Assembly: GCF_022539665.2 (NCBI RefSeq)
Contig: NC_081336.1
Location: 310,001-374,000 of the forward strand
Length of the DNA: 64,000 nt
Source: Daphnia carinata
Lineage: Eukaryota; Arthropoda; Branchiopoda; Diplostraca; Daphniidae
Direction of reading: 5' to 3'
A program made the position numbers and the translations under genes. A model generated the notes under the pieces. It ran no database searches. It worked only from the letters and a program-made list of their open reading frames with translations, and was not told the DNA's origin. Positions 38,529 through 51,117 of this stretch are shown here, one piece after another; position 1 is the stretch's first letter; each line of letters starts with the position of its first letter.

Positions 38529-40105
38529 TCAAGCATTACAATTGTACAATTTGTTAAGCTTCTGGAGATCCAACTGTTAATGAAATTATATAATCAAGCA
38601 GTTATATACAAACAATTGATAAAATGCTTTTATTTCAGGAAAAACATACCGAACTAAATCCCGCTCGTTGTCCTATGATGGGTGTACCAATAAGTGGCGT
38701 GATGACATCAACTGTACTGTCAATAGCAAAAGATCCCCTTGGGTAATGCATCACAGATCCTACAGAAAAGATTTGTTTTGTATGAGGAATAAATGAACGG
38801 AACGCTATCAACTTTGGTAAGTATAGAATTTAAAAGTCACGGTCTGGGCGATTTGCGATCAGTTTTATAAAACCTATAACCGTTAAAGATTAAATTAGCG
38901 TCTAATTTTACCGTAATCATAAGCAAGTCCTAGGGTTGTGACCTCTGCTGTCGTCTTCGCATCGAAATTGTGTCTGTATTCTGTCATGCAATATAAGTCG
39001 TTCATTGAAATTTTAGTATCTTAGTAACGACATGAATTTGGTGAGTAGTAAATTAAGCAGAGTCAGTTTTCAATAGAAGAATAGTATATTTATACTTACG
39101 TTCTAAAACGTTGTTTAGATTGATGGATACATACGAATCGCGATCTGGACGCGAATGCTCGTGGAAGAATCCAGCGGCGTGCATTAGCTCGTGCATGGGG
39201 ATTCCCGGTGCCCAAGACGCGAGACATCCATCATCCAGACTCACATCCTGGACACCTCGGTTAATGAGGCCTACGTAGCTATAACAGCTTTGTACAGAAA
39301 GTAAGATTTTATCTTAAGGTTATGTTATGGAAAGCGTAGGACTTCAAAGCCCAACATTTTGAATAAGGCTTTGCCAAAATAACTTTACCCTCCTCCACTT
39401 TTATAGATTCTGATGTAGTTGGTTTCACAGGTTCGTGGAACAAAACGGATGCACGTATTGTTGTGATAGGTACCCATGGCAAATGCGATGATTTCGCGCT
39501 GATCAGTAGCTTTTGACGAGTTAAATTCAGACAGTAATTTAGTCAAATGGCTTATAATTATCTTTGGTTGACTAGATCGTTGTATAGTTCAATGCTTAAG
39601 AACAGGACTTACTATATTCGTCTGAGATGATATAGGGAATTATCGCTTTTGGCCAACGATAACTGGTGTATATGATGGCATTTTTTTCTCCCCATACCTT
39701 AATGTCACCTTCCACGAGGCGAGGATCCTGTTTCTCCCACGGAAAGTATTCTTCTGCAGATCCTGCATTTACTTTGTAATTAAAGGGCCCAACTCGCATC
39801 AGTACCACAAGAGAAAAACGATTGCTTGTTTGATTATTTACCTCTCGTTATGCTGGAAAATGGACGGTTGAGTTCTTCGACAGTAAATGGCTTACCAGCT
39901 TTGAAACTGATGGCCTATAAATTTAGTTTAAGAAAAATTGATTGCATTGTCTAAACCGTTAAGCTATGATTGCCTGAATGTTCATTTAGGTATTTCGCCT
40001 GCTAAAGTCTCTTACCTGGTCACTGTTTAGGTTCAAAACGGGCGTTGGCGTAACCGACCCCAGCCAAAAGCATGCCGCCAAGAAGACTAGTATCATCGGA
40101 GACAT
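38529..40105 (-). CDS. Astacin-family metalloprotease, cluster copy 1
   Basis: Secreted zinc endopeptidase. Eight exons, 40105-40016, 39914-39842, 39762-39613, 39509-39389, 39287-39100, 38980-38912, 38759-38650 and 38573-38529, encode 281 residues. A signal peptide (about 1-20) and a short propeptide lead to the catalytic domain. Zinc ligands are His177, His181 and His187 in HELMHAAGFFHEHSRPDRD; the Met-turn SVMHYP has Met234 and Tyr236. LVEGDIK carries the EGD element that in astacins supplies the blocking Asp of the zymogen. The chain ends at the catalytic domain (SLDLQKLNKLYNC), with no EGF or CUB domains, so it is the digestive or hatching type. It is divergent from the serine protease at 41044 and shares exon sizes with the copies at 44744 and 51118. 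Confidence 0.93.
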
Positions 40106-41043
40106 GGTACGCTGTTCCCGGACTTTGTTGGAAAGTAGTTACCTTCAAGTCTGCAAACGGTATGAGAAATAGTAATGTTTCAAATAGACTTTAAATAATG
40201 TTACAGGAACGGCCACGGGCTTACTGGTGACTGCGACGATGGTAATAGTTTTTTTTTTTTTAGGGCAAGGATGCAAGGATGGAGAGACGTCATCAGCGAC
40301 ATATGGTGATAGCGAGCTTACGTGTTGGTTACCTATAGATCCACAACACCTTTAGCTGAACGGGATGCTAAATTACTGAGCCGCGGATAATGTGAGCCTG
40401 GCTAGCATTTGAATAATCTAGATGTTGCGACAGCCAGATCTGTTCGGCATCTGGCCTTCAGCGAAATATGTTACAAACACCTGTTTGTTCACCCACATGG
40501 CGATGAACACAACGCGAACTGTGCATATTCCAGGTTTACGCTTAACTAAATGCTAATGCGTTTAGTTGCGAAACAGAGGAATTCACTACTTAAGCGATAC
40601 TTAGCTCACAGTTTTTCTTGGTTAAGCTACTTAAAGGCAAGAAACAAGAAAAGTTCTGTTTAGGCGGAGCTTTAACATAAATGTTCTCCATCCATTGGTT
40701 TTATTTTTTGCAGAAGGGATATCGTCAGCCAGTAAGGTTGAAGAAAAACTTACTGCCAACGAATGTTAGACCAATGGATGGCCTACGTTATGCTGGAAAC
40801 CACACCTCCAGTATTGCGCAAGACACATCCGTACTGGTAATGCGCAGTTCGATTCAGGATTTCATTACCTACGTACCTAACTTAACTTAATTTCTATTGG
40901 CAAGCATAGCTGAGCGTAGATCCAACTGCGCTCGACTCCATAATAAAACCGGAGCATTTTTTCAACGTGGTCATTACTTTGGTGCCATCCCTTGCTACCT
41001 TATTGCCATTTTCACTCGGGTCCTCGTTCATCCGTCTATCACT
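40106..41043. promoter_or_regulatory. Bidirectional intergenic region of protease pair 1
   Basis: Lies between the divergent ATGs of astacin 1 and serine protease 1. It contains AGGCGG at 40662 and an inverted CCAAT (ATTGG) at 40694, 32 bases apart, then CTGCC..GTTAGACCAAT ending at 40775 and an AT-rich TATA-like stretch near 40940. All have counterparts in pairs 2 and 3. On the astacin side, a TATA-like CTATAGG lies near 40330-40340 (minus). Confidence 0.55.
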
Positions 41044-43542
41044 ATGCGTCTCACCTGTGGGGTAAGCACATAACTTTAAATTCATCCTGTTATTTAAAGT
41101 AGAATCCTCTAGGAGATTATTATGTTTGATCACTATGATGTCATAAGCAGTCATACTGTAGGTTTTCTTTTTTTTATTGTTCGTTTAGGCGATTGGCCTA
41201 TTTTGCCTTGTTGGACTTGTGCGATCACTTCCATTTAACGAAGGTAAACCAAAAAAAAAAAAAGGAGGGGATAGGTTGTCTTGTCACGAGGACCTTCTCA
41301 CATTTTTTGTATAGTGAAACAAATTAATTGGGGTTTGATTTCAGTTACTGTTCCCGAAAAAATCGCGAATAGCGTACAGGCAACGGCTAGCGAATTTCCT
41401 TACACGGTATATAATTATTATTAAATATTTTTCTTATTCGATCTTGAATGAATTATTTTTTTTCCAGACTGTTTTGCACTTGAACGGTTCACTGTGTGGC
41501 GGTTCCCTGATTGGCCCCTCTCACGTCTTGACAGCAGCCCGTTGCTTATACGAGTAAAAAAGCTAAATTTATTTAATTTTTTAAAATCCCTTAATCCTAG
41601 AACTAATTAAGAATGTAGACTGTTCGACAGAGATTTAAAAGCAAGCGGCGTAATTATGATAATCTTATTCTTAACTAGTTTGAATCATTGCGTAAGATAC
41701 AGAAAAATAATTCGTTGCTCATCTGTTTCGATGAAATTATTTTTCTTTTGGTTAGCCATACTCTCTCGGAAGTGAGTTCCTTCAACGTTTTCGTGAATAC
41801 ATTGTCAGTTGGCGGCGGTGGAAATGGTGCCGTCAATAAAGGAGTGAAGAATTTTATCATTCATCCCAACTACAATCCCAACACCCAGGTAAACAATTCG
41901 ATACATTTCTAGAATTAGCTTGGAATTTTTTGGTAACGATGCAAATGGAAGCAAAGCAAAAGCTTTCCATATTGAAAAGCTGAAATATTACAATCGTTTT
42001 ACTGATATAATTCAACTTTAACGATGTATCGCAATAATTGGTGTAGACAGTGCCGGGTTTGCATCGACCTTTGTGATCAGCATACTCTATAGAATATTTG
42101 GATAAGAAGCTTGTTCGTTACTTAATCTGATTGCTCTTACAGGATAATGACGTCGCTCTGGTGGTCTTAAACTCACCCATTACAAAAATCGCGCCTGTCA
42201 TTCTTCCGTCAGACACTAGAGCTTCAAATATAAGGGCCGTAACAACCCAAACACCAACAACGAAACCAACAACTAAACCCACAACTAAACCCACAACTAA
42301 ACCCACAACTAAACCCACAACTAAACCAACAACAAAACCAACAACAAAACCAACAACAAAACCAACAACAAAACCAACAACAAAACCCACAACAAAACCC
42401 ACAACAAAACCCACAACGAAACCAACAACGAAACCCACAACGAAACCCACAACGAAACCCACAACGAAACCCACAACGAAACCCACAACGAAACCCACAA
42501 CGAAACCCACAACGAAACCCACAACGAAACCCACAACGAAACCCACAACGAAACCCACAACGAAACCTACAACGAAACCTACAACGAAACCAACGACAAA
42601 ACCAACGACGACCTCGACAACAACGACAACAGAAGCAACAACGACAGAAGAGAGTTCAACAACGACAGAAGAGAGTTCAACAACGACAGAAGAGAGTTCA
42701 ACAACGACAGAAGAGAGTTCAACAACGACAGAAGAGAGTTCAACAACGACAGAAGAGAGTACAACAACCACAGAAGAGAGTACAACAACCACAGAAGAGG
42801 GTTCAACAACCACAGAAGAGAGTTCAACAACGACGCTAGAAAGCTCAACAACGACCATGGAAAGTTCGCCAACAACAACAACGACTTTGGAGAGTTCAAC
42901 AACGACCTTGGAAAGTACAACAACTACAACCACGAAAAATCCGCTATGCACAGCCGACCCAGGAATGGCCGACGCGCTTATACCACTCAGCGATTTCTAC
43001 CAAAGCAGAGCTTTCAGTCCTTACTCCGATAGTCCCGCTATTGTTACAGGATGGGGAACAGTATCTTCAGGTATTCGCATTGACCCGTTAATCCGTACCG
43101 CAATTTTTCTTATTCAAATTTTCTTGTCTGTTACCAACAACTACGTCTTGTGTATTCAAACTAAAAGGTGGCAACATTTCTCACGTGTTGCCGAAAGTGC
43201 CCGTCACCATTCTTGACAATAGCGTCTGCACTAACCAATATGGTGTTCGCTTTATTGAGGCTAACATGTTGTGTGCTGCCGCTCCGAGCAGTGTCACTTG
43301 CCAGGTTGGTTCAAAAAGAATTCTTTTCATCCATTAATAAATTTTATACAAATGTTCATTTTCCTTGTGGCGGCCATGGCGATGTGTAGGGTAACAAAGG
43401 TGGCCCACTCGTCGTTGCTGGAGTACAAGTAGGTATCACCAGCTGGGACAATGGTTGTGCTAAACCTAATTATGCTGGTGTATATACCAGAGTCACCACT
43501 TATCTTAGCTGGATCAAGGCCACACAGGCGAGTAACCCCTAA
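41044..43542 (+). CDS. Serine protease homologue 1 with mucin-like linker; catalytic His and Ser lost
   Basis: Chymotrypsin-fold (S1) protein. Eight exons, 41044-41061, 41189-41243, 41345-41406, 41468-41553, 41756-41888, 42143-43070, 43168-43304 and 43390-43542, encode 523 residues. A signal peptide (about 1-19) is split over exons 1-2. The TAAHC box reads TAARC (Arg70, codon CGT). Asp121 is kept in [15 protein letters not shown] reads GNKGGP (Lys476). The S1-pocket position before TCQ is Val, not Asp, and the activation site reads KIANS rather than IVGG. Residues about 152-385 are a Thr/Pro tract: roughly 29 TTKP units, then about nine TTTEESS units. The fold residues around these sites are intact and the frame is open, so this is a non-catalytic homologue and not an obvious pseudogene. 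Confidence 0.9.
42257..42605 (+). repeat. 12-bp coding repeat (Thr-Thr-Lys-Pro)
   Basis: About 29 tandem copies of a 12-base unit of the type ACGAAACCCACA inside exon 6 of serine protease homologue 1. Near-identical at 42417-42565, more varied at the ends, as expected from recent slippage or unequal exchange. The opposite strand is also open but is a by-product. Confidence 0.85.
42640..42830 (+). repeat. 21-bp coding repeat (Thr-rich with Glu-Glu-Ser-Ser)
   Basis: About nine tandem copies of a 21-base unit encoding TTTEESS, following the 12-base array. The acidic unit contrasts with the basic TTKP array and is absent from copies 2 and 3. Confidence 0.85.
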
Positions 43543-44743
43543 GTTGGAATATTAAGACAATTTTGCTCGTCCTTTACTTGTAGACATTCTTCATATCTTC
43601 TCTGTTGTTTTGTGTTTGTTTTATTTTCCAATTGGCGGTAGAGTGTGATGCTAATGTTGGTTTGAATCTCAAACCAATATTGTCTTTTGATAAAATTAGG
43701 CTCGCATCATCTGCTGCAGCAGTTATGAGTTGCATTTATAAAGAGCATAATAAAATTCTTCTTGAGCAATGAAGGGCCATGCAAATATTGTTTATTTATT
43801 ATAGTGAAGTGTATGGACATAACTCCTTGTCATAAAACGTTCATAAACAATATCTTTGTGGTTAGAGAAGAAAGAACAACTGAAAAAACAACCAAAGTCC
43901 TAACGCGCCAGCTAGGTTTACATTTGTTGCTTTAAAGCTACAAACCAATCCGAAATGGATAACCACTGTCAATACGAAAACCGTTGATCTATCTTTTTCG
44001 AAATTTGTATTCTGGAATTCTGTTTGAAAAATTCAATGTGACAGAATTGACATGTTGTAAGCGTGTATCGTACTTGCGCGCCAATAAGTGCCATGTAGTC
44101 AATCGTCAGCCAAGATCAGACTAATTTTCTGAAAATACTTTGCGTGTTACCGAATGCCATCTATACATTACAGATGTAACTTTATGTCGTGACATGCGTG
44201 CAGAAGATAAACCCTTAACCTCCATGACAGTTCGCAGTTCAGCTGAAGTCCTCTTTGATTGACCCTGATCTGTTTCATCTGCATCGCACAAAAATTCATA
44301 ATATGGTATGTATACTATCGCGCTATACGTATATAGATACTGTAAATCACTTGAAGATCTTTGTATTCACCTCCAAACGTACATCATGTTGGCTGTTCAC
44401 ATTTCCATGAAAACAGAACAGTGAATCAGCTGGCAATTTTTGTGGACAGTTAGATATGTAGAAACCACAATTTTTCCCCTCAAACAAAACTCTGTGTATT
44501 TCAAGAACATAGTAAAAGCTATTCCCCACCAAAGCCAACAAAAATTGAATGTTTATACCCACACACTTATGTGTTGGGGATCAGGAAGATTCAAATGGGA
44601 AACAAGTAAAGACATGCAAAAATAATTGTAACCGTTAGGTAAAATGTGCTGCCAAGCTATTTAGCTTATTGAAAGGTTGCAGGAGAAAGAGTGAAGTCAG
44701 TTGTAAATTCTCTGGACCCAGAAGCTGTTCAACCAGAAGCTGT
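43543..44743. other. Intergenic between protease pairs 1 and 2
   Basis: Holds the 3' UTR of serine protease 1 with AATAAAATT at about 43750. Similar 3' ends occur near 49726 (GAAATAAAATTGG) and 56599 (ATAATAAAATT), so the duplication extends past the stop codons. Otherwise no coding signal. Confidence 0.5.
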
Positions 44744-46301
<1,558 letters not shown>

Positions 46302-47165
46302 GTTGGACTGTAGTTTTGTTGAAGTCTGACAAGCTTTTAAAATACGAACGTTTCAAATAGGTTTTGAAAATGATCTAACTCTTACTCACCTTAACTTCAG
46401 CAGCGCCATGTGGTGATAATCGGCTTTTTGTTTGCGCATTTATAGCTCCACAACACAGTTTAGCGAACCCGGATTCTGTAGCCAGTTTAACTACTAAGCG
46501 ATTGGTGACGTGGGTCGGTTACAAATTTTATATTTTTACAGGTGGTGATAACCAGATGTGAAATACATCTGGCTTTTTTAAAGTGATTTTAACACCCTAT
46601 GTGTACGCTCATACGGCAACACGGCGGGCATCTGGCGTTTACGCTTTGTTCCCGATTTGTTCCAGGCTTACGTTCCATTAAACGCTAATTCGTTTAGTAG
46701 CGATACTAACGAGCTCGTTACTTAGCGATACTTATTTGACTACTTAACTGGTGAAAAGGCAGTATAACAAAAAAAAATCTCAACAGGCGGAACCATAACG
46801 TGAACGTTGTCTAACGATTGGCTCGTTTCGTTTTTAGTTTCCAAATACGTGGCACTTGACAACCAATAAAGTAAAAATCTGCGTCTGCCGAAGAGTGTTA
46901 AACCAATCAATGAACAACGTTGCTCTGTAAACTACACCCTCCAGATTTACGAAAGACGCATTTGCAGTAGTAATGCGTAGTCCGAACCCGGATTCCATTG
47001 CATGACGTTCAATCTAGATGCATCATTTGGAGCTAAGTTTGTTTCGGCAGCGCTCGACTCCAAAATAAAAAGGCTGTATCTTTTCTACGGAACCATCAGT
47101 GGATCGCTCGCCATTGCATTATCATTTGCTGTCGGCCAACTCTCGCAGTTCGTTCATCTGTCACG
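46302..47165. promoter_or_regulatory. Bidirectional intergenic region of protease pair 2
   Basis: AGGCGG at 46785 and ATTGG at 46817, again 32 bases apart. CCAAT occurs at 46863 and, after CTGCCGAAGAGTGTTA, at 46903. An AAATAAAAAGG TATA-like element lies near 47062. Towards the astacin side, TATAAAT lies at 46438-46444 (minus). Confidence 0.55.
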
Positions 47166-49532
47166 ATGCGTCTCGCTTTTTCGGTTAGCATTTTGATGAA
47201 ATTTGTTTCACTCTCATACCATCATTGCAATATTATTATTACTAATCTATAACTAATCGAATTTTTTTATTTTCATGTTTGCGTCGTCTAGGCTATTGGT
47301 CTGGTTTTCCTCCTTGGAATTGTGCATTCCCATCCACTTAACGAAGGTAACTTTTAATGTTGTATTATGCAAACGAATATGATGAGCTGTCCGTATAATT
47401 TGACTTCCTCTTATCTCTTAGCTGGATTGTATAATGAATGAATTGGCATTTGATTTCAGTGGCTGATCGCAACAGTTTTCTGAGTACAACACCGACCGGC
47501 GCTGGCGAATTTCCTTATATAGTATAATTATAATTCTTTCAATTTGATTCGGAATTTTATGTTCTAAACTTTATTTATTTATTTTTTTCAGACTATTCTG
47601 CACTTGAACGGTACTTTGTGTGGCGGTTCGTTGATCGGGCCACTTCATGTCTTGACAGCAGCCCATTGCTTATACGAGTAAGGAACTAGATCTAGGTTGA
47701 TTTATTTTTCTTTAGATCTGTTTGCTATTAAAAACTTCGTGTTATAACGATAAGAATTAATCCATAACATTTCGAATCATTGCGCATGATGAAGAAAGGT
47801 TATGTAGCTCGTATATTTTCATGAAATTATTAATCTTTTGATTAGCCATGCACTTTCGGAGGTGAGCTCCTTCAACGTTTTTGTAAACACATTGTCACTT
47901 GGCGGCGGTGGATCTGGCGCTATCAGTACAGGAGTGAAAAAGTTCATTATTCATCCCTACTACAATCCCAACAGTAAGGTAAGCAATTTGATATTTGTAA
48001 GAACGTACTTTCTTCAAGTATTTTCTTGTAATGATGCAAATGGAAGCAAAGGAGAACTTTTAGTTTTCAAAATTTAGATTGTCTTGACATTTTACAACTC
48101 GTGTATTTTTTTAACATCTTAGATTAAGAACTTCGCATTAAATGATCTGATTGATTTTACAGGACAATGACATCGCGTTGCTAGTTTTAAAGTCACCTAT
48201 TAAAGATATAGCTCTCGTCACGCTACCATCAGAAAGTAGAGCTTTAAATGAAACAACGTTGACACCCACCACTAGTACAACACCATCAACAACAAAACCA
48301 ACTGTAACAACGATGAAGCCGATGACCACGACGATGAAACCAGCAACAACGACACAACCAATAACTACGACGAAGCCCCTAACGACCACAACGAAACCAA
48401 CTACGACAAAAAAATCAACTATTACTACAACAACAACGAAACCAACTACAACTATAAAAACAACTGTTAATCCAACAACTACGAAACCAACTACAACTGC
48501 AAAAGCAACTATTAATACAACAACAACGAAACCAACTACCACTGTAAAAACAACTGTTAATCCAGCAACAACGAAACCAACTACCACTGTAAAAACAACT
48601 GTTAATCCAGCAACAACGAAACCAACTACAACCGTTAGTGCAACAACAACGAAACCAACTACAACTGTTAATTCAACGACAACGAAACCAACTACAACTG
48701 CAAAAGCAACTATTACTACAACAACGACGAAACCAACTACCACTGTAAAAACAACTGTTAATCCAACAACAACGAAACCAACTACTACCGTTAGTGCAAC
48801 AACAACGAAACCAACTACAACTGTTAATTCAACGACAACGAAACCAACTACAACTATAACAACAACGAAACCAACGACGACATCAGGTATGACGACCACC
48901 AAACCAGCAACAACTACATTGGCGAACTCAACAATGACAACTGGTGCAGTCGTAGCTACCACCACTTCTAGTCCAATTTGTGTGGCAAACCCACCAATGG
49001 ACACGAAACCAAAACCACTTCGTGATTTCTTCCAACCCCAAGCTTTCAGTACCTACAACAACAGTCCCGCTATCATGGCAGGATGGGGAACATCTTCAGG
49101 TACTTTCTTTTATCCATAAATCCATTGCATACATTCCCCTCATTTCCCCTGGTTTTCTGTTACCAACAATTACCTTCCCCATACTCAAAGTTTTGCAGAA
49201 AGCTTCTGTCACCGTTCTTGCCAGTATCGACTGCTACAAACAATATGGTTTTAACTTTATTGCGGCTCACATGTTGTGTGCTGCCACTCCAGGTAAGGAC
49301 ACTTGCCAGGTGAGTTCTCTAAAAAGATTCTTGTCGTTCTCCGTGAATCATGAAAATGTAATAATGATTATTATTTGTGTTTGATTGTGGCAAAATATAG
49401 GGTGACAGTGGTGGCCCGCTTTTCGTTGGAGGAGTTCAAGCAGGCATCACCAGCTGGGGAAATGGTTGCGTACATACCCGAGTCACTGCTTACGTTAAGT
49501 GGATCAAGACCACACAAACGAGCAACTCGTAA
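47166..49532 (+). CDS. Serine protease 2 with mucin-like linker; activation site altered
   Basis: Exons 47166-47183, 47292-47346, 47460-47521, 47592-47677, 47846-47978, 48163-49099, 49191-49309 and 49401-49532 encode 513 residues. The triad is intact: His70 in TAAHC, Asp121 in DNDIALLVL, Ser473 in GDSGGP, with Asp before TCQ as in trypsins. Two changes argue against a normal enzyme. The zymogen cleavage site is NSFLST where copy 3 has NKIVNG, so the Ile that should form the new N-terminus is gone. The pocket wall reads SWGNGCVHTRV, lacking about nine residues including the GIY element. Exon 7 is also 18 bases shorter than in copies 1 and 3. Residues about 150-388 are a Thr-rich tract of TTTKPTTT and TVNPTT type units. 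It is either a stabilised homologue or an atypically activated enzyme. Confidence 0.9.
48256..48960 (+). repeat. Thr-rich coding repeats of serine protease 2
   Basis: Imperfect higher-order repeats in exon 6: short ACAACGAAACCAACT units grouped in blocks of about 60 and 120 bases (CTGTAAAAACAACTGTTAAT recurs). Copy number and unit differ from the neighbours. Confidence 0.8.
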
Positions 49533-51117
49533 GATGAAATATTTGATGCAATTTGGGTTGGCATTTACCCGTGGACGTTTTTTCGTTGTTTATTTTGTTT
49601 ACGTTTGAATCGGTGGAGGAGTTTGATGCTCCCTGTTTGAATCCATAACCACCATTGTGTTTTACTGGAATTTGACATGTACTGTCTGTCGCTTGGGTCA
49701 CAAATCACATTTAAAAAGGACGAAATAAAATTGGTATTTGGCAAACAAAAGCCAATGCAACTTATTTATATATTGTATTGCAAAAAGGCGAGTAGAAATA
49801 ACCTCTTCGTTACTAACTGTTAACAAAAACTAAATGCTGATTCCGGGAAAATCGTTCCTTGTTTCATTAAATCAACCGTTTTTGAAATGCACTGAATATT
49901 TGCACTGAATCGCGCTAAAAACCAGCGCGCCAGTACGCGAAAGCGCTAGATGCAGCACAAATTTTCCGTGTATTTTAAAAACGGTTGACTTAGTGAAAAA
50001 ATAACAATTTTCCCGGAATCAGCACTCAATTTTGAATATATCCTGTGATTTTCATTTAATTCCAATGCCTGTGATTTTCATTTAATTCCAGCGAGTGTCA
50101 TTTTTTGAAGGTTTTGGAGGCAATTTCCCACGATGTTTTTGACGTTTAATTAAAAAACTACGAGGCCAATAGAAAAATATATTGATTTCCGTGATTAACA
50201 TTCAATTCTGAATCGAAATCATGTATTTTAAGTCAAATTTGAATTTTTGGCAAAAATTATAAAGTGCAAAGGCCATGTTTCAATTAAACGTCAAAAAACG
50301 TTGTAAAGTACCGGCGCGCCAGTACGCTCCAGCTCAAATACCGTGGGAAAATTGCCCCCAAAACCTGCAAAAATTGACACTCATTGGAATTGGTTGAAAA
50401 TCACAGAATATATTCAAAATTGAGTGCTGATTCCGGGAAAATTGTTATTTTTTTCAGTAAGTCAACCTTTTTTGAAATACACGGAAAATTTGTGCTGCAT
50501 CTAGCGCTGTCACGTACTGGCGCGCGGTACTCTGCAGCGCAAGTACCATGGGAATTTTGCCTCAAAATCATTTTTACCGGCCATTTCTCGACGACATCTA
50601 GTGTTCCAAAATTCACATTGTTTAATGCATTTCAACAACAAACAACAAGTGTGCGCAGACCTGAGTCTATTGTTTAATCTTGACCCGAACATTTGCAGCT
50701 AAGTAATTTTGATATGGGATCATGCATTCATTTTTGCACAATTCCGGTATTTAAACATTGGTGCTGTATAGCAGATTTAGACCTTTCTTTCCATGAAATA
50801 TTGTGTTCTGTTGGCAGTTTCCGTTTCATTCTTTCCAGTGAAATGCACAGGTACTAGAAATTTTCATGCTAAATAAAACTCTGTGTATTTAAAGAATAAA
50901 GTAAAAGCAATTCACCAGCAAAGCAAACAGAACTTGAATGCTTCTATTTGTGCAATAGGGTGTCAGGGATCAGTTCTCATTGAAAGGGAAACAAGTTAAA
51001 GCATGAAAAGATAGTTGTTTTTAGTCGAAATGGGTGATCAAGTTGTGTCAATTTATGTCAAAGGTGGCAACCAATAGACAAGAATCCATTGAAACCTTTT
51101 CTGGATCAAGAAACTGT
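49533..51117. other. Intergenic between protease pairs 2 and 3, with a fold-back element
   Basis: The 3' UTR of serine protease 2 is followed by the inverted-repeat element at 49923-50525 (listed separately). No gene recognised. Confidence 0.5.
49923..50525. mobile_element. Fold-back (large inverted repeat) element
   Basis: Two arms of about 235 bases (49923-50157 and 50283-50525) are imperfect reverse complements around a roughly 120-base core. Matched marks are CGCGCCAGTACGCG / GTACTGGCGCGCG, AGCGCTAGATGCAGCACAAA / TGTGCTGCATCTAGCGCT, CCCGGAATCAGC / GCTGATTCCGGG and GACGTTTAATT / AATTAAACGTC. A partial extra copy of the GCTGATTCCGGG segment lies at about 49837-49910. No open frame inside. 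It looks like a non-autonomous fold-back transposon or large MITE. Confidence 0.75.

Noticed and set aside
41541-41546. His-to-Arg change in serine protease 1 as a sequencing error
   Set aside because: A single-base error could explain it alone, but the Ser-to-Lys, Asp-to-Asn and pocket changes in later exons point the same way, so real loss is more likely.
42257-42605. CRISPR-like regular repeat array
   Set aside because: Contiguous 12-base units with no spacers, in frame inside a coding exon of a eukaryotic gene.
42118-42951. Long Val/Gly/Phe-rich frame on the minus strand (also 48138-49004 and 55255-55815)
   Set aside because: Exact shadow of the Thr-rich repeats of the serine proteases. 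No signal peptide, splice context or conservation apart from the repeat.
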